Positions 51,371 through 60,193 of a stretch of 64,000 bases of DNA are shown piece by piece. Under the pieces are notes generated by a model. The model had not been told where the DNA came from, did no database searches, and saw only the letters and a list, made by a program, of their open reading frames with translations. The position numbers were made by a program, and so were the translations under genes. The first letter of the stretch is position 1. Each line of letters opens with the position of its first letter. Origin of the DNA: Thalassotalea agarivorans (GTDB taxonomy: Bacteria; Pseudomonadota; Gammaproteobacteria; Enterobacterales; Alteromonadaceae); the NCBI RefSeq assembly GCF_030295955.1, contig NZ_AP027363.1, positions 1,736,001 to 1,800,000 on the forward strand, in the 5' to 3' direction.

Positions 51371-51910
51371 TTATCGTTTTGTAGGGGCTAGCACCATAAC
51401 CATTTGGCGACCTTCCGCTCTTTTAGGGAAAGACTCCACTTGGGCAAGATCTTCTAAATCACCTTTAACGCGCGTTAAAAGTTCAATACCAAGCTCTTGG
51501 TGCGCCATTTCACGACCACGAAAACGCAGTGTTACTTTGACTTTATCGCCACCTTCGAGAAAGCGTCTTAGGTTACGTAATTTAACCTGATAGTCGCCTT
51601 CATCAGTACCAGGACGGAATTTAATTTCCTTAACCTGAATCTGTTTTTGTTTTTTACGTTGCTCTTTCTGCTCTTTAGCTTTTTCATAAAGAAACTTGCC
51701 GTAGTCCATGGCTTTACATACAGGAGGCTTTGCCGTTGGGCTAATTTCAACTAAATCAACGCCCGCGTCATCTGCCACATCCATTGCTTCGTTTAATGAA
51801 ACAACCCCTAGTGCTTCGCCGTCAACGCCGATTAAACGCACTTCCTGCGCTGTAATTGCGCCATTTAAACGATGTGCTGGCTCTTTTTGCCCGCCTCTTT
51901 GACCTTTAAT
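51371..51910 (-). CDS. infC: Translation initiation factor IF-3, AUU start
   Basis: A 179-residue IF-3 with N domain ([22 protein letters not shown]), linker ([18 protein letters not shown]) and C domain ([33 protein letters not shown]). The start is ATT at 51908-51910: GGAGGAG ends six bases upstream, and the first codons read IKGQRGG, equivalent to E. coli IF-3, which also uses AUU to control its own synthesis. An in-frame TTG five codons upstream overlaps the Shine-Dalgarno and is not the start. Confidence 0.95.
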   Translation of the reverse strand: MKGQRGGQKEPAHRLNGAITAQEVRLIGVDGEALGVVSLNEAMDVADDAGVDLVEISPTAKPPVCKAMDYGKFLYEKAKEQKEQRKKQKQIQVKEIKFRPGTDEGDYQVKLRNLRRFLEGGDKVKVTLRFRGREMAHQELGIELLTRVKGDLEDLAQVESFPKRAEGRQMVMVLAPTKR

Positions 51911-51954
51911 AGTCTGCTCCTCCAAAGAACGTAAAAAACATAAATGTCTGTTGT

Positions 51955-53865
51955 TTAACTACGGCTTGCAACTTCTTCCGTTAGTTTCTCAATAAATGCA
52001 TCAACTGACATTTTTCCTAAATCTTCACCACCGCGTGTGCGAATTGCAATTTCGCCCGCTTCCATTTCTTTGTCACCCACGACTAAAAGATATGGAACAC
52101 GCTTTAAAGTGTGCTCGCGGATTTTAAAGCCTATTTTCTCATTTCTCAAGTCTACTTTGGCTCTAAACCCATTTTGTTTCAATTTTTTTACAACTTGTTG
52201 ACAATATTCGCCCTGTTTGTCGGTAATATTCATCACAGTTGCTTGAATTGGTGATAACCAAGTCGGTAGCTTGCCAGCATATTCTTCAATTAAAATACCG
52301 ATAAAACGCTCTAATGAACCCAAAATTGCGCGGTGAATCATCACCGGCGTATAACGTTCGTTATCTTCACCAACATAGGTTGCGCCTAATCGCTCAGGTA
52401 ATGCAAAATCTAATTGCACTGTACCGCACTGCCATGCACGACCTAAACAATCCATTAAGGTGAATTCAATTTTAGGACCATAAAACGCACCTTCACCTGG
52501 TAAGTATTCAAAATCAATACCTGCTTCTGTCATTGCGTCCGCTAAACCTTTTTCGGCTTTGTCCCAAATCTCATCACTACCGATACGCTTTTCTGGTCGA
52601 GTCGATAATTTGACGACAACATTGTCAAAACCAAATGCACTATATACATCGTATACCATATCAATACATTTGCTTACTTCAGACTGCACTTGATCTTCGG
52701 TACAGAAAATATGCGCATCATCTTGAGTGAAGCCACGCACACGCATTAAGCCATGAAGCGCACCAGATGGTTCGTTACGGTGACAACAACCAAACTCTGC
52801 CATGCGTAGTGGTAAATCACGATATGATTTTAAACCTTGGTTAAATATCTGCACATGTCCAGGGCAGTTCATTGGTTTAATCGCGTACTCACGTTTTTCA
52901 GACTCTGTGGTAAACATGTTTTCAGCATATTTATCCCAATGGCCAGATTTTTCCCAAAGTACACGATCCATCATCAATGGACCTTTCACTTCATCGTAGT
53001 CATATTCGTGCAGTTTTTGGCGAACAAATTGTTCTAATTCAGTGTAAATCGTCCAGCCGTCATTGTGCCAAAACACCATACCTGGCGCTTCTTCTTGCCA
53101 ATGGAATAAGTCTAACGCTTTACCAATTTTACGATGGTCACGTTTTTCAGCCTCAGCTAGTCGTTGAATATAAGCTTTTAACTGCTTTTTATCTGACCAT
53201 GCTGTGCCGTAGATACGCTGTAACATTTTGTTTTCAGCATTACCACGCCAATAAGCACCCGCCACTTTCATTAATTTAAAATGGTGACAGTGGCGCATAT
53301 TTGGTACGTGTGGGCCACGACACATGTCGACGTACTCTTCGTGATGGTACAAACCTGGACGATCTGATTTCTCAATATTTTCGTCCAAAATTTCCATTTT
53401 GTATGTTTCGCCGCGTGCTTCAAACGTGTCACGCGCTTCTTGCCAAGAAACCGTTTTCTTAACAACGTCATAATTTGTTTTTGCTAGTTCAAGCATACGC
53501 TTTTCAAGCGCTTGCAGATCATCTTCACTTAGTGAGTGCTCTAGATCTACGTCATAGTAAAAACCATTGTCAATTACAGGACCAATAGCCATTTTGGTAT
53601 TCGGCCACAGTTGCTTAATTGCATGACCTAACAAATGCGCACAAGAATGGCGAATAATTTCAACACCTTCTTGGTCTTTATTGGTAATAAGTTGGAGAGA
53701 CGCGTCTTTTTCGATCAATTCACAAGCATCGACAAGTTCACCGTCAATACGACCAGCGATTGTAGCTTTTGCTAATCCAGGGCCGATATCTAATGCAACA
53801 TCCATTACAGATACTGCGTTGTCGAAAGAACGTTGACTACCGTCGGGGAGCGTAATTATAGGCAT
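51955..53865 (-). CDS. thrS: Threonine-tRNA ligase
   Basis: A 636-residue class II synthetase: TGS domain (1-62), the editing domain with [15 protein letters not shown] near 73 and CRGPHV near 182, the catalytic core with zinc ligands ([10 protein letters not shown] near 333 and H385, H511 regions), and the C-terminal anticodon domain. It is the first gene of thrS-infC-rpmI-rplT, with 44 bp before infC. E. coli ThrRS represses its own translation through a leader; the 145-bp gap upstream may hold such an element but I see no clear tRNA-like fold. Confidence 0.97.
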   Translation of the reverse strand: MPIITLPDGSQRSFDNAVSVMDVALDIGPGLAKATIAGRIDGELVDACELIEKDASLQLITNKDQEGVEIIRHSCAHLLGHAIKQLWPNTKMAIGPVIDNGFYYDVDLEHSLSEDDLQALEKRMLELAKTNYDVVKKTVSWQEARDTFEARGETYKMEILDENIEKSDRPGLYHHEEYVDMCRGPHVPNMRHCHHFKLMKVAGAYWRGNAENKMLQRIYGTAWSDKKQLKAYIQRLAEAEKRDHRKIGKALDLFHWQEEAPGMVFWHNDGWTIYTELEQFVRQKLHEYDYDEVKGPLMMDRVLWEKSGHWDKYAENMFTTESEKREYAIKPMNCPGHVQIFNQGLKSYRDLPLRMAEFGCCHRNEPSGALHGLMRVRGFTQDDAHIFCTEDQVQSEVSKCIDMVYDVYSAFGFDNVVVKLSTRPEKRIGSDEIWDKAEKGLADAMTEAGIDFEYLPGEGAFYGPKIEFTLMDCLGRAWQCGTVQLDFALPERLGATYVGEDNERYTPVMIHRAILGSLERFIGILIEEYAGKLPTWLSPIQATVMNITDKQGEYCQQVVKKLKQNGFRAKVDLRNEKIGFKIREHTLKRVPYLLVVGDKEMEAGEIAIRTRGGEDLGKMSVDAFIEKLTEEVASRS

Positions 53866-54010
53866 GATTTTTCCTTTTCACAGTGGCGGCGCATACGAAA
53901 CGTCGCTTGCTTTATTAAGTGCAAAAATTTTGTTTATAAAATGTGATGACAATCACACTAAAACATATAAAGTAAATTAGGTTCGGCAATATAGGGGAAA
54001 ATCAATTGTA

Positions 54011-54718
54011 ATGCAATGTTTGCGTAGTGTTTTCATGATAAAAATCATAGTGATTTGTTTCGCTTTGTGTCCTTTTATTGCCGCAGGTGAGCAAAGTGAG
54101 CGCGACTGGGAAATTCACAAAAAAAACAAACATGCAAGCGTCGCTTTTAGACCGTCTGAATTCGATAAACTTATTGAAGTGCAAGCGCAATTTACTATTG
54201 ATTCCACGTTGTCGGGTTTTTTATTGTTTTTGCAAGACACCGACCATATTCCCAATTGGGTTGCTTCGGCGCGCAAAAGCCACTTGGTTGAACAGCACAC
54301 GCCAACTAAAAACAGCTTTTTAACGACCTTTGATACCTTGTGGCCATTTAGTAACCGTTATATGTATGTCGATTCAGACATTGTCCAAAACCAAGATTTA
54401 TCGATAGAAATCAATGTACGCAATAGCAAGCACCCTATTCCAAAGCATATAGATGTTGAATCGCTTACGGCAATCGATGTAAAACGTGCAAAGTGGATCG
54501 TAAAACCAACGTCCGACAAAAAATTAGCGATAACCTATCAAATCGTTGCAGACCCTGGAGGTGTTGTGCCTTATTGGCTGAGTAACAAATTTGCACTTAA
54601 CAACATGTGGCGTTCAATTGTAAGTATCCAACAACAGTTACCGCAGAGTCGTTGGCAACAACATAGGCATAGCGCCCTTATTGAAAAAAAATTGATAAAC
54701 GCTACAGTCCCATACTAA
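54011..54718 (+). CDS. START-domain lipid-binding-like exported protein
   Basis: A 235-residue protein with a hydrophobic start (a second ATG at 54035, MIKIIVICFALC, gives a standard signal peptide). The rest fits a START-like fold: LSGFLLFLQDTDHIPNWVAS, then FSNRYMYVDSDIV and VADPGGVVPYWLSNKFAL, which recalls bacterial START proteins of Pseudomonas and Shewanella. Ligand unknown. It is a single gene, divergent from thrS. Confidence 0.75.
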   Translation: MQCLRSVFMIKIIVICFALCPFIAAGEQSERDWEIHKKNKHASVAFRPSEFDKLIEVQAQFTIDSTLSGFLLFLQDTDHIPNWVASARKSHLVEQHTPTKNSFLTTFDTLWPFSNRYMYVDSDIVQNQDLSIEINVRNSKHPIPKHIDVESLTAIDVKRAKWIVKPTSDKKLAITYQIVADPGGVVPYWLSNKFALNNMWRSIVSIQQQLPQSRWQQHRHSALIEKKLINATVPY

Positions 54719-54764
54719 TTGACTATACTTAGACTATTCCAAAGTCAAAGGATTGAACACATCC

Positions 54765-55631
54765 ATGTGGCATGCAATTGAGCAAGCGATTTCTGAGGCG
54801 ACAAACACCTCATTCACGATACAGCAAAAAACACCTGTACATGGCGGTGATATCAATCTAGCGTTTGAAATTTCAGACGGTAAACAGCCCTACTTCCTAA
54901 AACTTAATCACAAAGACAACAAAAAGCTGCTAAGTGCAGAAACCTTTGCTCTAAAGCAACTAAGCACATTTAAATGCATTGCCACGCCCAAAGTAATTTG
55001 TAGCGGAGAAACGCTAGACAAAGGGTTTTTGGTATTAGAGTTCATCGAATTTAGAAAAGGCAGCCCAGAATTTTGGCGAGCATTAGGTGAGCAGCTGGCT
55101 AACCTGCATGTTGACTCTGTTCACGGTCAGTTTGGCTGGCAAGAAGACAATTATATTGGTTCAACGTTGCAACCGAACCAGTGGAGTAGCAACTGGCGAC
55201 AATTTTTTTCAGAACAGCGCATTGGTTGGCAACTACAACTTCTTCGAGAAAAAGGTATTTCATTTGGCGATATCGATGCCATTGTGCAAAAAACACATGA
55301 TTTGATTAACCACAAAGCAACGCCATCATTGGTACATGGTGATTTATGGCAAGGAAATATTGGTTTTAGTAGCAACGGACCGATAATCTTCGATCCAGCC
55401 TGTTACTACGGCGATAGAGAAGTCGACATCGCAATGACAGAGCTCTTTGGTAATCTCCCCAAAGAGTTTTATGATGGATACGAGAAAGTTGCCCCGCTAG
55501 ATAATGGCTACAAAATCAGAAAACACGTCTATAACTTCTACCACTTACTTAATCACACTAACTTGTTTGGCGGCCTCTATCAGGCACAAGCGCTTGATTG
55601 TTGGGAAAAACTTCAACGCTTCGATATATAG
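54765..55631 (+). CDS. Fructosamine-kinase-family protein (YniA-like)
   Basis: About 288 residues of kinase-like fold. GGDINLAFEI near 29, the lysine in YFLKLN near 46, the catalytic loop VHGDLWQGNIGF near 198 and the metal Asp in IIFDPACYYGDREVDIAM near 215 are those of the fructosamine/ribulosamine 3-kinase family. These enzymes repair glycated proteins; E. coli YniA is its relative. I prefer the ATG at 54765 (MWHAIE), as in YniA, over the TTG at 54753. Confidence 0.9.
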   Translation: MWHAIEQAISEATNTSFTIQQKTPVHGGDINLAFEISDGKQPYFLKLNHKDNKKLLSAETFALKQLSTFKCIATPKVICSGETLDKGFLVLEFIEFRKGSPEFWRALGEQLANLHVDSVHGQFGWQEDNYIGSTLQPNQWSSNWRQFFSEQRIGWQLQLLREKGISFGDIDAIVQKTHDLINHKATPSLVHGDLWQGNIGFSSNGPIIFDPACYYGDREVDIAMTELFGNLPKEFYDGYEKVAPLDNGYKIRKHVYNFYHLLNHTNLFGGLYQAQALDCWEKLQRFDI

Positions 55632-55741
55632 GCTATTGGCGAAACATTTGTTCCGCGTTTTTAACGGCTAGAAAGATGGAAAATACAGTAAAACGATCCA
55701 TACTTAAAAGACAGCTGATGACTTCTTAAATAGGTAGCGGT

Positions 55742-55951
55742 ATGTCCAACTCCCTCGTCAATAAACGTATAAAATGTCCCCATTGCGGTCATCACCTTCA
55801 TTTGGCCATCGATTTTTCAGCCGGTGACCAAGACTACTACGATGAATGCCCAGCTTGTTGCAAAGATATCCACTTAAATTTGCATGTTGATGAGTATCAT
55901 CAAAAACTACAGCTATTTGTCGACGCCGACGACGAACAATTTTATAACTGA
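55742..55951 (+). CDS. CPXCG-motif cysteine-rich small protein
   Basis: A 69-residue acidic protein with two Cys pairs, KCPHCGHHL near residue 12 and ECPACCKDI near 35, probably binding one zinc. It matches the CPXCG cysteine-rich family (YjhX-unrelated). Function unknown. It is convergent with ribE, overlapping it by ten bases. Confidence 0.82.
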   Translation: MSNSLVNKRIKCPHCGHHLHLAIDFSAGDQDYYDECPACCKDIHLNLHVDEYHQKLQLFVDADDEQFYN

Positions 55952-56562
55952 TCCTTCATTCGTTTGATTGTTTCAACGATAGTCATTGTTTGCTGATCAA
56001 ACTCAATATTGACCTGATCGCCTATCTTTAGCGTGCTTAAATTAGTAATAGAAAGCGTTTCAGGAATAAGATGTACGCTGAACACGCCACCATCAACCTT
56101 ACCTAAGGTTAGGCTTGCGCCATTGATGGCAATAAAGCCCTTTTCAAAAATGTACTCTTGCCACTTTTCGTCAACGCTAAAGACTAATTCACAGTTTTCA
56201 GAACTTTCGTGCTTTTTGTCTAATGTCGCCGTAGCATGAATATGACCACTCACCAAATGCCCACCAAGTTCATCTCCTGCTTTTAAGGAACGCTCGATAT
56301 TGACAATGTCGCCTTGTTGCAACTGCCCTAAATTGGTCACGCGCAGCGTTTCATCGATTACATCAAACTCAATAAAACCCGTCGTTTCATTTCGCTGGCC
56401 AAAGTCCACCGCTGTTAAACAAACACCATTGTTTGCTACGCTTGCTCCTTTAGCTAACTGCGCTATATAGGCAATCGGTAATTCAACTTGGTAACTCATC
56501 GACGCCGATTTTTTTGTTAGGCTAGCAATAGTGGCTTTTGTTTGTACGATTCCTGTAAACAT
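55942..56562 (-). CDS. ribE: Riboflavin synthase
   Basis: About 206 residues. It starts with MFTGIVQTKATI, so the ATG at 56560-56562 is the start rather than one five codons upstream. Two lumazine-binding repeats are seen (about 1-95 and 98-195), with GGHLVSGHIHATA in the second. It dismutates 6,7-dimethyl-8-ribityllumazine. It is divergent from the MATE gene, as ribC/mdtK are in E. coli. I see no FMN riboswitch in the 136-bp gap. Confidence 0.95.
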   Translation of the reverse strand: MFTGIVQTKATIASLTKKSASMSYQVELPIAYIAQLAKGASVANNGVCLTAVDFGQRNETTGFIEFDVIDETLRVTNLGQLQQGDIVNIERSLKAGDELGGHLVSGHIHATATLDKKHESSENCELVFSVDEKWQEYIFEKGFIAINGASLTLGKVDGGVFSVHLIPETLSITNLSTLKIGDQVNIEFDQQTMTIVETIKRMKDQL

Positions 56563-56698
56563 GCATATTCTCATCAAACTGAATTACTAGCATGATGGCG
56601 ACTGGACATAAGTTTTTCAAGATAAACGCCAGTAAAATCTAACGTTATTGCGATGATTAGGTTACAATTTTAGCTAGCGAGCACTCTAGAACATAACC

Positions 56699-58078
56699 AT
56701 GACAGCGCAGAAAATTTTCAACGATATTAAAAGTTTATCCAAATTAGCTTATCCGATATTAATCGCACAGTTAGTACAGAACTTAATGGGTTTTGCCGAT
56801 ACTGTCATGGCGGGTCGAGTAAGCGCCACAGATATGGCTGCCGTAGCTGTGGCAAGTAGCGTTTGGTTGCCACTGATTCTACTGATATATGGTATTGTCA
56901 TGGCGCTTGCAGCAATTGTGTCGCAACTTGCTGGCGCGCAAAAATATGACGCTATAGCCAAGCCCGTAGCACAAGCAGGTTGGATTGCGCTTATTCTATC
57001 CCTGTCTCTCATTCTATTGTTTTATGGTCTTATCCCGAACTTGCATGACATTGTGAAGTTGGAAGATGGTCTTGAAGTATTGATGTTTGACTACTTGCTA
57101 TATGTTGTGTGGGGCGCGCCTGGGTTTTGTTTATATTTGGTATTGAGAAATTATGCTGAAGGCATGTCACATACCAAGCCAACCATGATTATTTCATTAA
57201 TAGGCTTAGCTATTAACGTGCCCGCCAACTACATATTTATCTACGGTGAATTTGGTGCACCTGCGTTAGGCGGCGCTGGCTGCGGTATAGCTACTGCGAT
57301 CGTCTATTGGGTGATGTTTATTGGCATGCTGATTTACGTGTTAATCAGTAAAAAACTGCAACAAGCGGAGCTTTTTAAACAATTTTATTGGCCTAATTGG
57401 GACGAAATGATGAGTATTCTTCGCATTGGTGTGCCAATAGCGCTGAGTTTATTGTTTGAAGTCACCTTGTTTGCTGTAGCAGCATTATTCCTAGCGCCCT
57501 TTGGCTCGCAAGTGGTTGCCAGTCATCAAATCGCGATTAACTTTTCATCGTTAGTCTTTATGGTACCGCTCAGTATTGCCATGGCAGTTACGATTAAAGT
57601 AGGATTTTCGGTAGGTAAACGAGAATTCGAACAAGCAAAACAAATGTGTGTGAGTGCATTAGTACTGGGCTTTTTAATCGCCTGTTTCACCGCGTCGCTA
57701 TCTGTTTTGTTTCGCCATCAAATCGCGGCCATCTACACCCATGAAGTACCCGTGATCGAACTTGCTGCAAGTTTGATGTTTTTAGCTGCCCTATTTCAGT
57801 TTTCTGATTTTATTCAAGTTATTTGCGCCGGCGCTCTCAGAGGCTACAAGGATACTAAAGCAATCCTGTACATTACGTTTGTCAGCTATTGGCCTATCGG
57901 ATTAGCAATAGGATGTATCTTAGGGCTTACCGATTATATCGTACCAAGCATGGGACCATCTGGATTTTGGATCGGCTTTATTGTTGGATTGACCGTTGCG
58001 GCGATACTGCTTTCTATTAGGCTTCGCTATATCCAAAAACAAATTGAGACAGGCAAATTAGTTGTGTCAATGACCTAG
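56699..58078 (+). CDS. MATE-family multidrug/sodium antiporter, MdtK/NorM type
   Basis: A 459-residue, 12-helix protein with two MATE halves. It starts LSKLAYPILIAQLVQNLMGFADTVMAGRVS, with the conserved Asp near residue 36, and ends with a basic tail. Being divergent from ribE matches mdtK in enterics. Such pumps expel cationic drugs in exchange for Na+ or protons. The stop is followed by the tRNA-Val promoter. Confidence 0.93.
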   Translation: MTAQKIFNDIKSLSKLAYPILIAQLVQNLMGFADTVMAGRVSATDMAAVAVASSVWLPLILLIYGIVMALAAIVSQLAGAQKYDAIAKPVAQAGWIALILSLSLILLFYGLIPNLHDIVKLEDGLEVLMFDYLLYVVWGAPGFCLYLVLRNYAEGMSHTKPTMIISLIGLAINVPANYIFIYGEFGAPALGGAGCGIATAIVYWVMFIGMLIYVLISKKLQQAELFKQFYWPNWDEMMSILRIGVPIALSLLFEVTLFAVAALFLAPFGSQVVASHQIAINFSSLVFMVPLSIAMAVTIKVGFSVGKREFEQAKQMCVSALVLGFLIACFTASLSVLFRHQIAAIYTHEVPVIELAASLMFLAALFQFSDFIQVICAGALRGYKDTKAILYITFVSYWPIGLAIGCILGLTDYIVPSMGPSGFWIGFIVGLTVAAILLSIRLRYIQKQIETGKLVVSMT

Positions 58079-58132
58079 TGGCGATAATTTGGTCAGTTGA
58101 ACAAAGTTCTTCACTTTTTATCGCAAATAGAC

Positions 58133-58161
58133 TTGCAAGCTAAACGGCAGATCGCTAATAT
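58133..58161 (+). promoter_or_regulatory. Promoter of tRNA-Val
   Basis: TTGCAA (58133-58138), 17 bases, TAATAT (58156-58161), then GC-rich bases before the start, typical of stable-RNA promoters. It lies 26 bases before the mature tRNA. Confidence 0.75.
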
Positions 58162-58187
58162 AGCGCTCCGTTAACACATAGTGTTTT

Positions 58188-58264
58188 ACGTTCGTAGCTC
58201 AGTTGGTTAGAGCACCACCTTGACATGGTGGGGGTCGGTGGTTCAAATCCACTCGAACGTACCA
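58188..58264 (+). tRNA. tRNA-Val (GAC), with encoded CCA
   Basis: A full cloverleaf of 77 nt: acceptor ACGTTCG/CGAACGT, D arm with AGTTGGTTA, anticodon stem CCACC/GGTGG with loop TTGACAT (anticodon GAC), variable GGGTC, T stem GGTGG/CCACT with loop TTCAAAT, discriminator A, then CCA. The body is nearly that of E. coli tRNA-Val(GAC). The first pair is A-U rather than G-C. Confidence 0.97.
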
Positions 58265-58532
58265 AATTCTAAAAGCTCGCCGATATGCGGGCTTTTTTCG
58301 TTTTGGGGCGTTTAAACAGATTTGAACAAACCGAAGGTGGTTCAACTAATTTGTATGGAACAAATTAGAACGCTAACAGCGGCCCTTTAGGGGCAAAATA
58401 CATGGACGTATTTTGTAATCCACTCGAACGTACCAAATTCCAAAAGCCTGCAGAAATGCGGGCTTTTTTCGTTTTGGGGCGTTTAAACAGATTTGAACAA
58501 ACCGAAGGTGGTTTAACAAAATTGCCGGGAAC

Positions 58533-58676
58533 TTAATACCAACTTACATCTAAGTTTAACTTCTTAGCGAATATTAAACGATTTATAGATAAGGCTTTGG
58601 CTGCAGGTAATGGTTTTCCATTATCAAGGTCAGTAACGCAATATATAAATTGTTTAATTTCACCCTTTGGGAACAA
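58533..58676 (-). pseudogene. Protein-like open frame inside the inverted-repeat element
   Basis: Read on the minus strand, the element is open from a TAA at about codon 12 before a TTG (58674-58676) to a TAA at 58533-58535. The 47 residues include QFIYCVTDLDNGKPLPAAKA and end in LNLDVSWY, which the left inverted repeat itself encodes. There is no ATG and no ribosome site. It reads like the C-terminal tail of a real protein. Either a captured gene fragment or chance; I do not recognise a family. Confidence 0.35.
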
Positions 58677-58798
58677 AATATCAAAACAATAACTGCATAA
58701 TATTTACTCGATGTAGAACACTATATCTTCGGAAATATTATTTGCTCTAATTCTGATATTGTAGTTCTAAGAAACTAAACTTAGATGTAAGTTGGTAT
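58536..58798. mobile_element. 263-bp element with 22-bp perfect terminal inverted repeats (MITE-like)
   Basis: The left end starts ATACCAACTTACATC (58536-58557 in full) and recurs inverted and identical at 58777-58798. It interrupts the second 171-bp unit. TA lies at both edges, consistent with a TA target duplication if the element proper starts at CCAAC. No transposase fits inside. The inside contains a minus-strand open frame that ends at the left edge (see next entry). Confidence 0.7.
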
Positions 58799-58916
58799 CA
58801 TGAACGCTAACAGCGGCCCTGTAAGGGCAAAATACATGGACGTATTTTGTATTCCACTCGAACGTACCAAATTCCAAAAGCCTGCAGAAATGCAGGCTTT
58901 TTTCGTTTTGGGCAAC

Positions 58917-58951
58917 AAAAAAGCCAGTCACTTCACTATGTACTGGCTTTT
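58917..58951 (-). terminator. Terminator after the second DUF1254 gene
   Basis: On the minus strand AAAAGCCAGT pairs with ACTGGCTTTT, followed by TT. It lies 33 bases past the stop. Confidence 0.75.
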
Positions 58952-58983
58952 ATCATGTTAGCTAGTAATATATTAACAATACT

Positions 58984-60087
58984 TTACTTAACCTCTTCAA
59001 GCGCTAGTAGATTGAATTTCTTGTCTACAACTTCCTGGCTTGCACCGTAATTACGGGTGGCAAAGTTAAACGGTTGGTTACCCGTAATCAAATTATTGAT
59101 TGCATCTTCGCCGCAGTTGAAGTGAATTGTTACTGTGCCGTCTTCATTCTTTTCCCATTCGTACGAATTAATTGAAAATCTATCCGTATCAACCATATAA
59201 CCATCTAAGTCATAAACAGTAATCGAGGTGAAGTATTTATTGTTCGGCTCTTCAAATGTTACAACATAACACTTATCTGCAGGAAAGTTTGCCGAGTTAC
59301 GATAAACGTTAGACACACCAACTTCCACTGGCATACCGCCCCAACCATTTGCATTTGACGCATTGATCAATGTTTGAGAAAGCGTTGTTTCTGGGCTTGC
59401 TGGATATGAATAATCTTGCCCTGCAAACTTGTCTTTGTAGTAAGCGGTGATTTCATCACGTTGCTGTGCATTAAAGTTTTTTGCTTGGTAACGTTTATTG
59501 GTGTCGCTATAGTCAGCATAAAAGCGATGCTGATTACCCAAAGCGTCAGTAAGATCTGTTTTATCTTCAACACCAGAGCGGAAAATAACAAAGGCCCATT
59601 CGCTAAAGATTTTCACTTTATGTGTCCCTACGCCTACTTTGTAAGCTGGCGCGTAGGCATATTCATCAAGCACATGTACCGACAAATAAATATCGTCTCG
59701 CACATCTTTATTTTCTTCGGTGCGTACAAATTCATTAATACCTACGGTGACATAGCCTTCTTCATCTGCGCGAATAACCGCCACGGAGTATACAGCATCT
59801 TGGTTCATTCTAACGACAGGTGCTTTTTTACCTTTCGGCGCTAGCACAGGTAAATGTACCATTTTTTGATCTGCACCTCTGTCAGTCCAGCGCTTGATCA
59901 TTTTAGCTGTTTCAGCTTCAGTGTAGTTCTCTTCCGTGACAGGAATGACATTATTTTCTACGACTGTTTCCGCTGCAGGCTGGGCAGGTACAACGTCAGA
60001 TTGCTCTGCAGTGCGATTATCCTCAGTCATTAAAAAAGCTGCGATTGCAACAACGAGAACAGCTATTACTAACATCACTTTTTTCAT
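58984..60087 (-). CDS. Membrane-anchored/exported DUF1254-DUF1214 protein, paralogue B
   Basis: A 367-residue protein with an N-terminal signal or anchor (4-20), a DUF1254-type segment (APVVRMNQDAVYSVAVI near 88) and a C-terminal DUF1214-type domain (ITVYDLDGYMVDTD near 290; IHFNCGEDAINNLI near 325). It resembles the next protein upstream throughout; they are tandem paralogues. Family members are of unknown function. The gap to paralogue A is 106 bp and lacks a terminator. Confidence 0.8.
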   Translation of the reverse strand: MKKVMLVIAVLVVAIAAFLMTEDNRTAEQSDVVPAQPAAETVVENNVIPVTEENYTEAETAKMIKRWTDRGADQKMVHLPVLAPKGKKAPVVRMNQDAVYSVAVIRADEEGYVTVGINEFVRTEENKDVRDDIYLSVHVLDEYAYAPAYKVGVGTHKVKIFSEWAFVIFRSGVEDKTDLTDALGNQHRFYADYSDTNKRYQAKNFNAQQRDEITAYYKDKFAGQDYSYPASPETTLSQTLINASNANGWGGMPVEVGVSNVYRNSANFPADKCYVVTFEEPNNKYFTSITVYDLDGYMVDTDRFSINSYEWEKNEDGTVTIHFNCGEDAINNLITGNQPFNFATRNYGASQEVVDKKFNLLALEEVK

Positions 60088-60193
60088 TGCTTGTTACTCC
60101 ATTGGTTTGGTTAATCTCTAATCTGGAAAAGATGCAACTAACTATCAAGTTAAAAATCAATTACTTAAGTATTTAGTTGCTTCACTTTAGTTG

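Larger units (their letters stand above)
58249..58910 (+). repeat. Three-copy 171-bp direct repeat anchored in the tRNA-Val 3' end
   Basis: CCACTCGAACGTACCAAATT occurs at 58249, 58420 and 58854. The first is the T-stem/acceptor/CCA end of the tRNA. Spacing is 171 bp, then 434 bp, which is 171 plus the 263-bp inserted element. Each copy carries a hairpin terminator (AAAGC..GCTTTTTT, e.g. 58271-58298), then (units 1 and 2) a shared TTTAAACAGATTTGAAC segment, then an AACGCTAACAGCGGCCCT segment and an AAAATAC/GTATTTT palindrome. Unit 3 keeps only its first 60 bases. Copies 2 and 3 have no full tRNA. Confidence 0.9.

Noticed and set aside
55670-55730. 17-codon frame ahead of the CPXCG gene.
   Set aside because: Very short, weak start, no hydrophobic or regulatory pattern, and not near a hairpin.
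56563-56698. FMN riboswitch at ribE.
   Set aside because: The 136-bp gap is too short for the full element plus a promoter and lacks the conserved FMN-box segments.
58188-58910. Attachment site of an integrated phage or island at tRNA-Val.
   Set aside because: Repeats of the tRNA end exist, but no integrase, phage or cargo genes lie between them; the units are only 171 bp.
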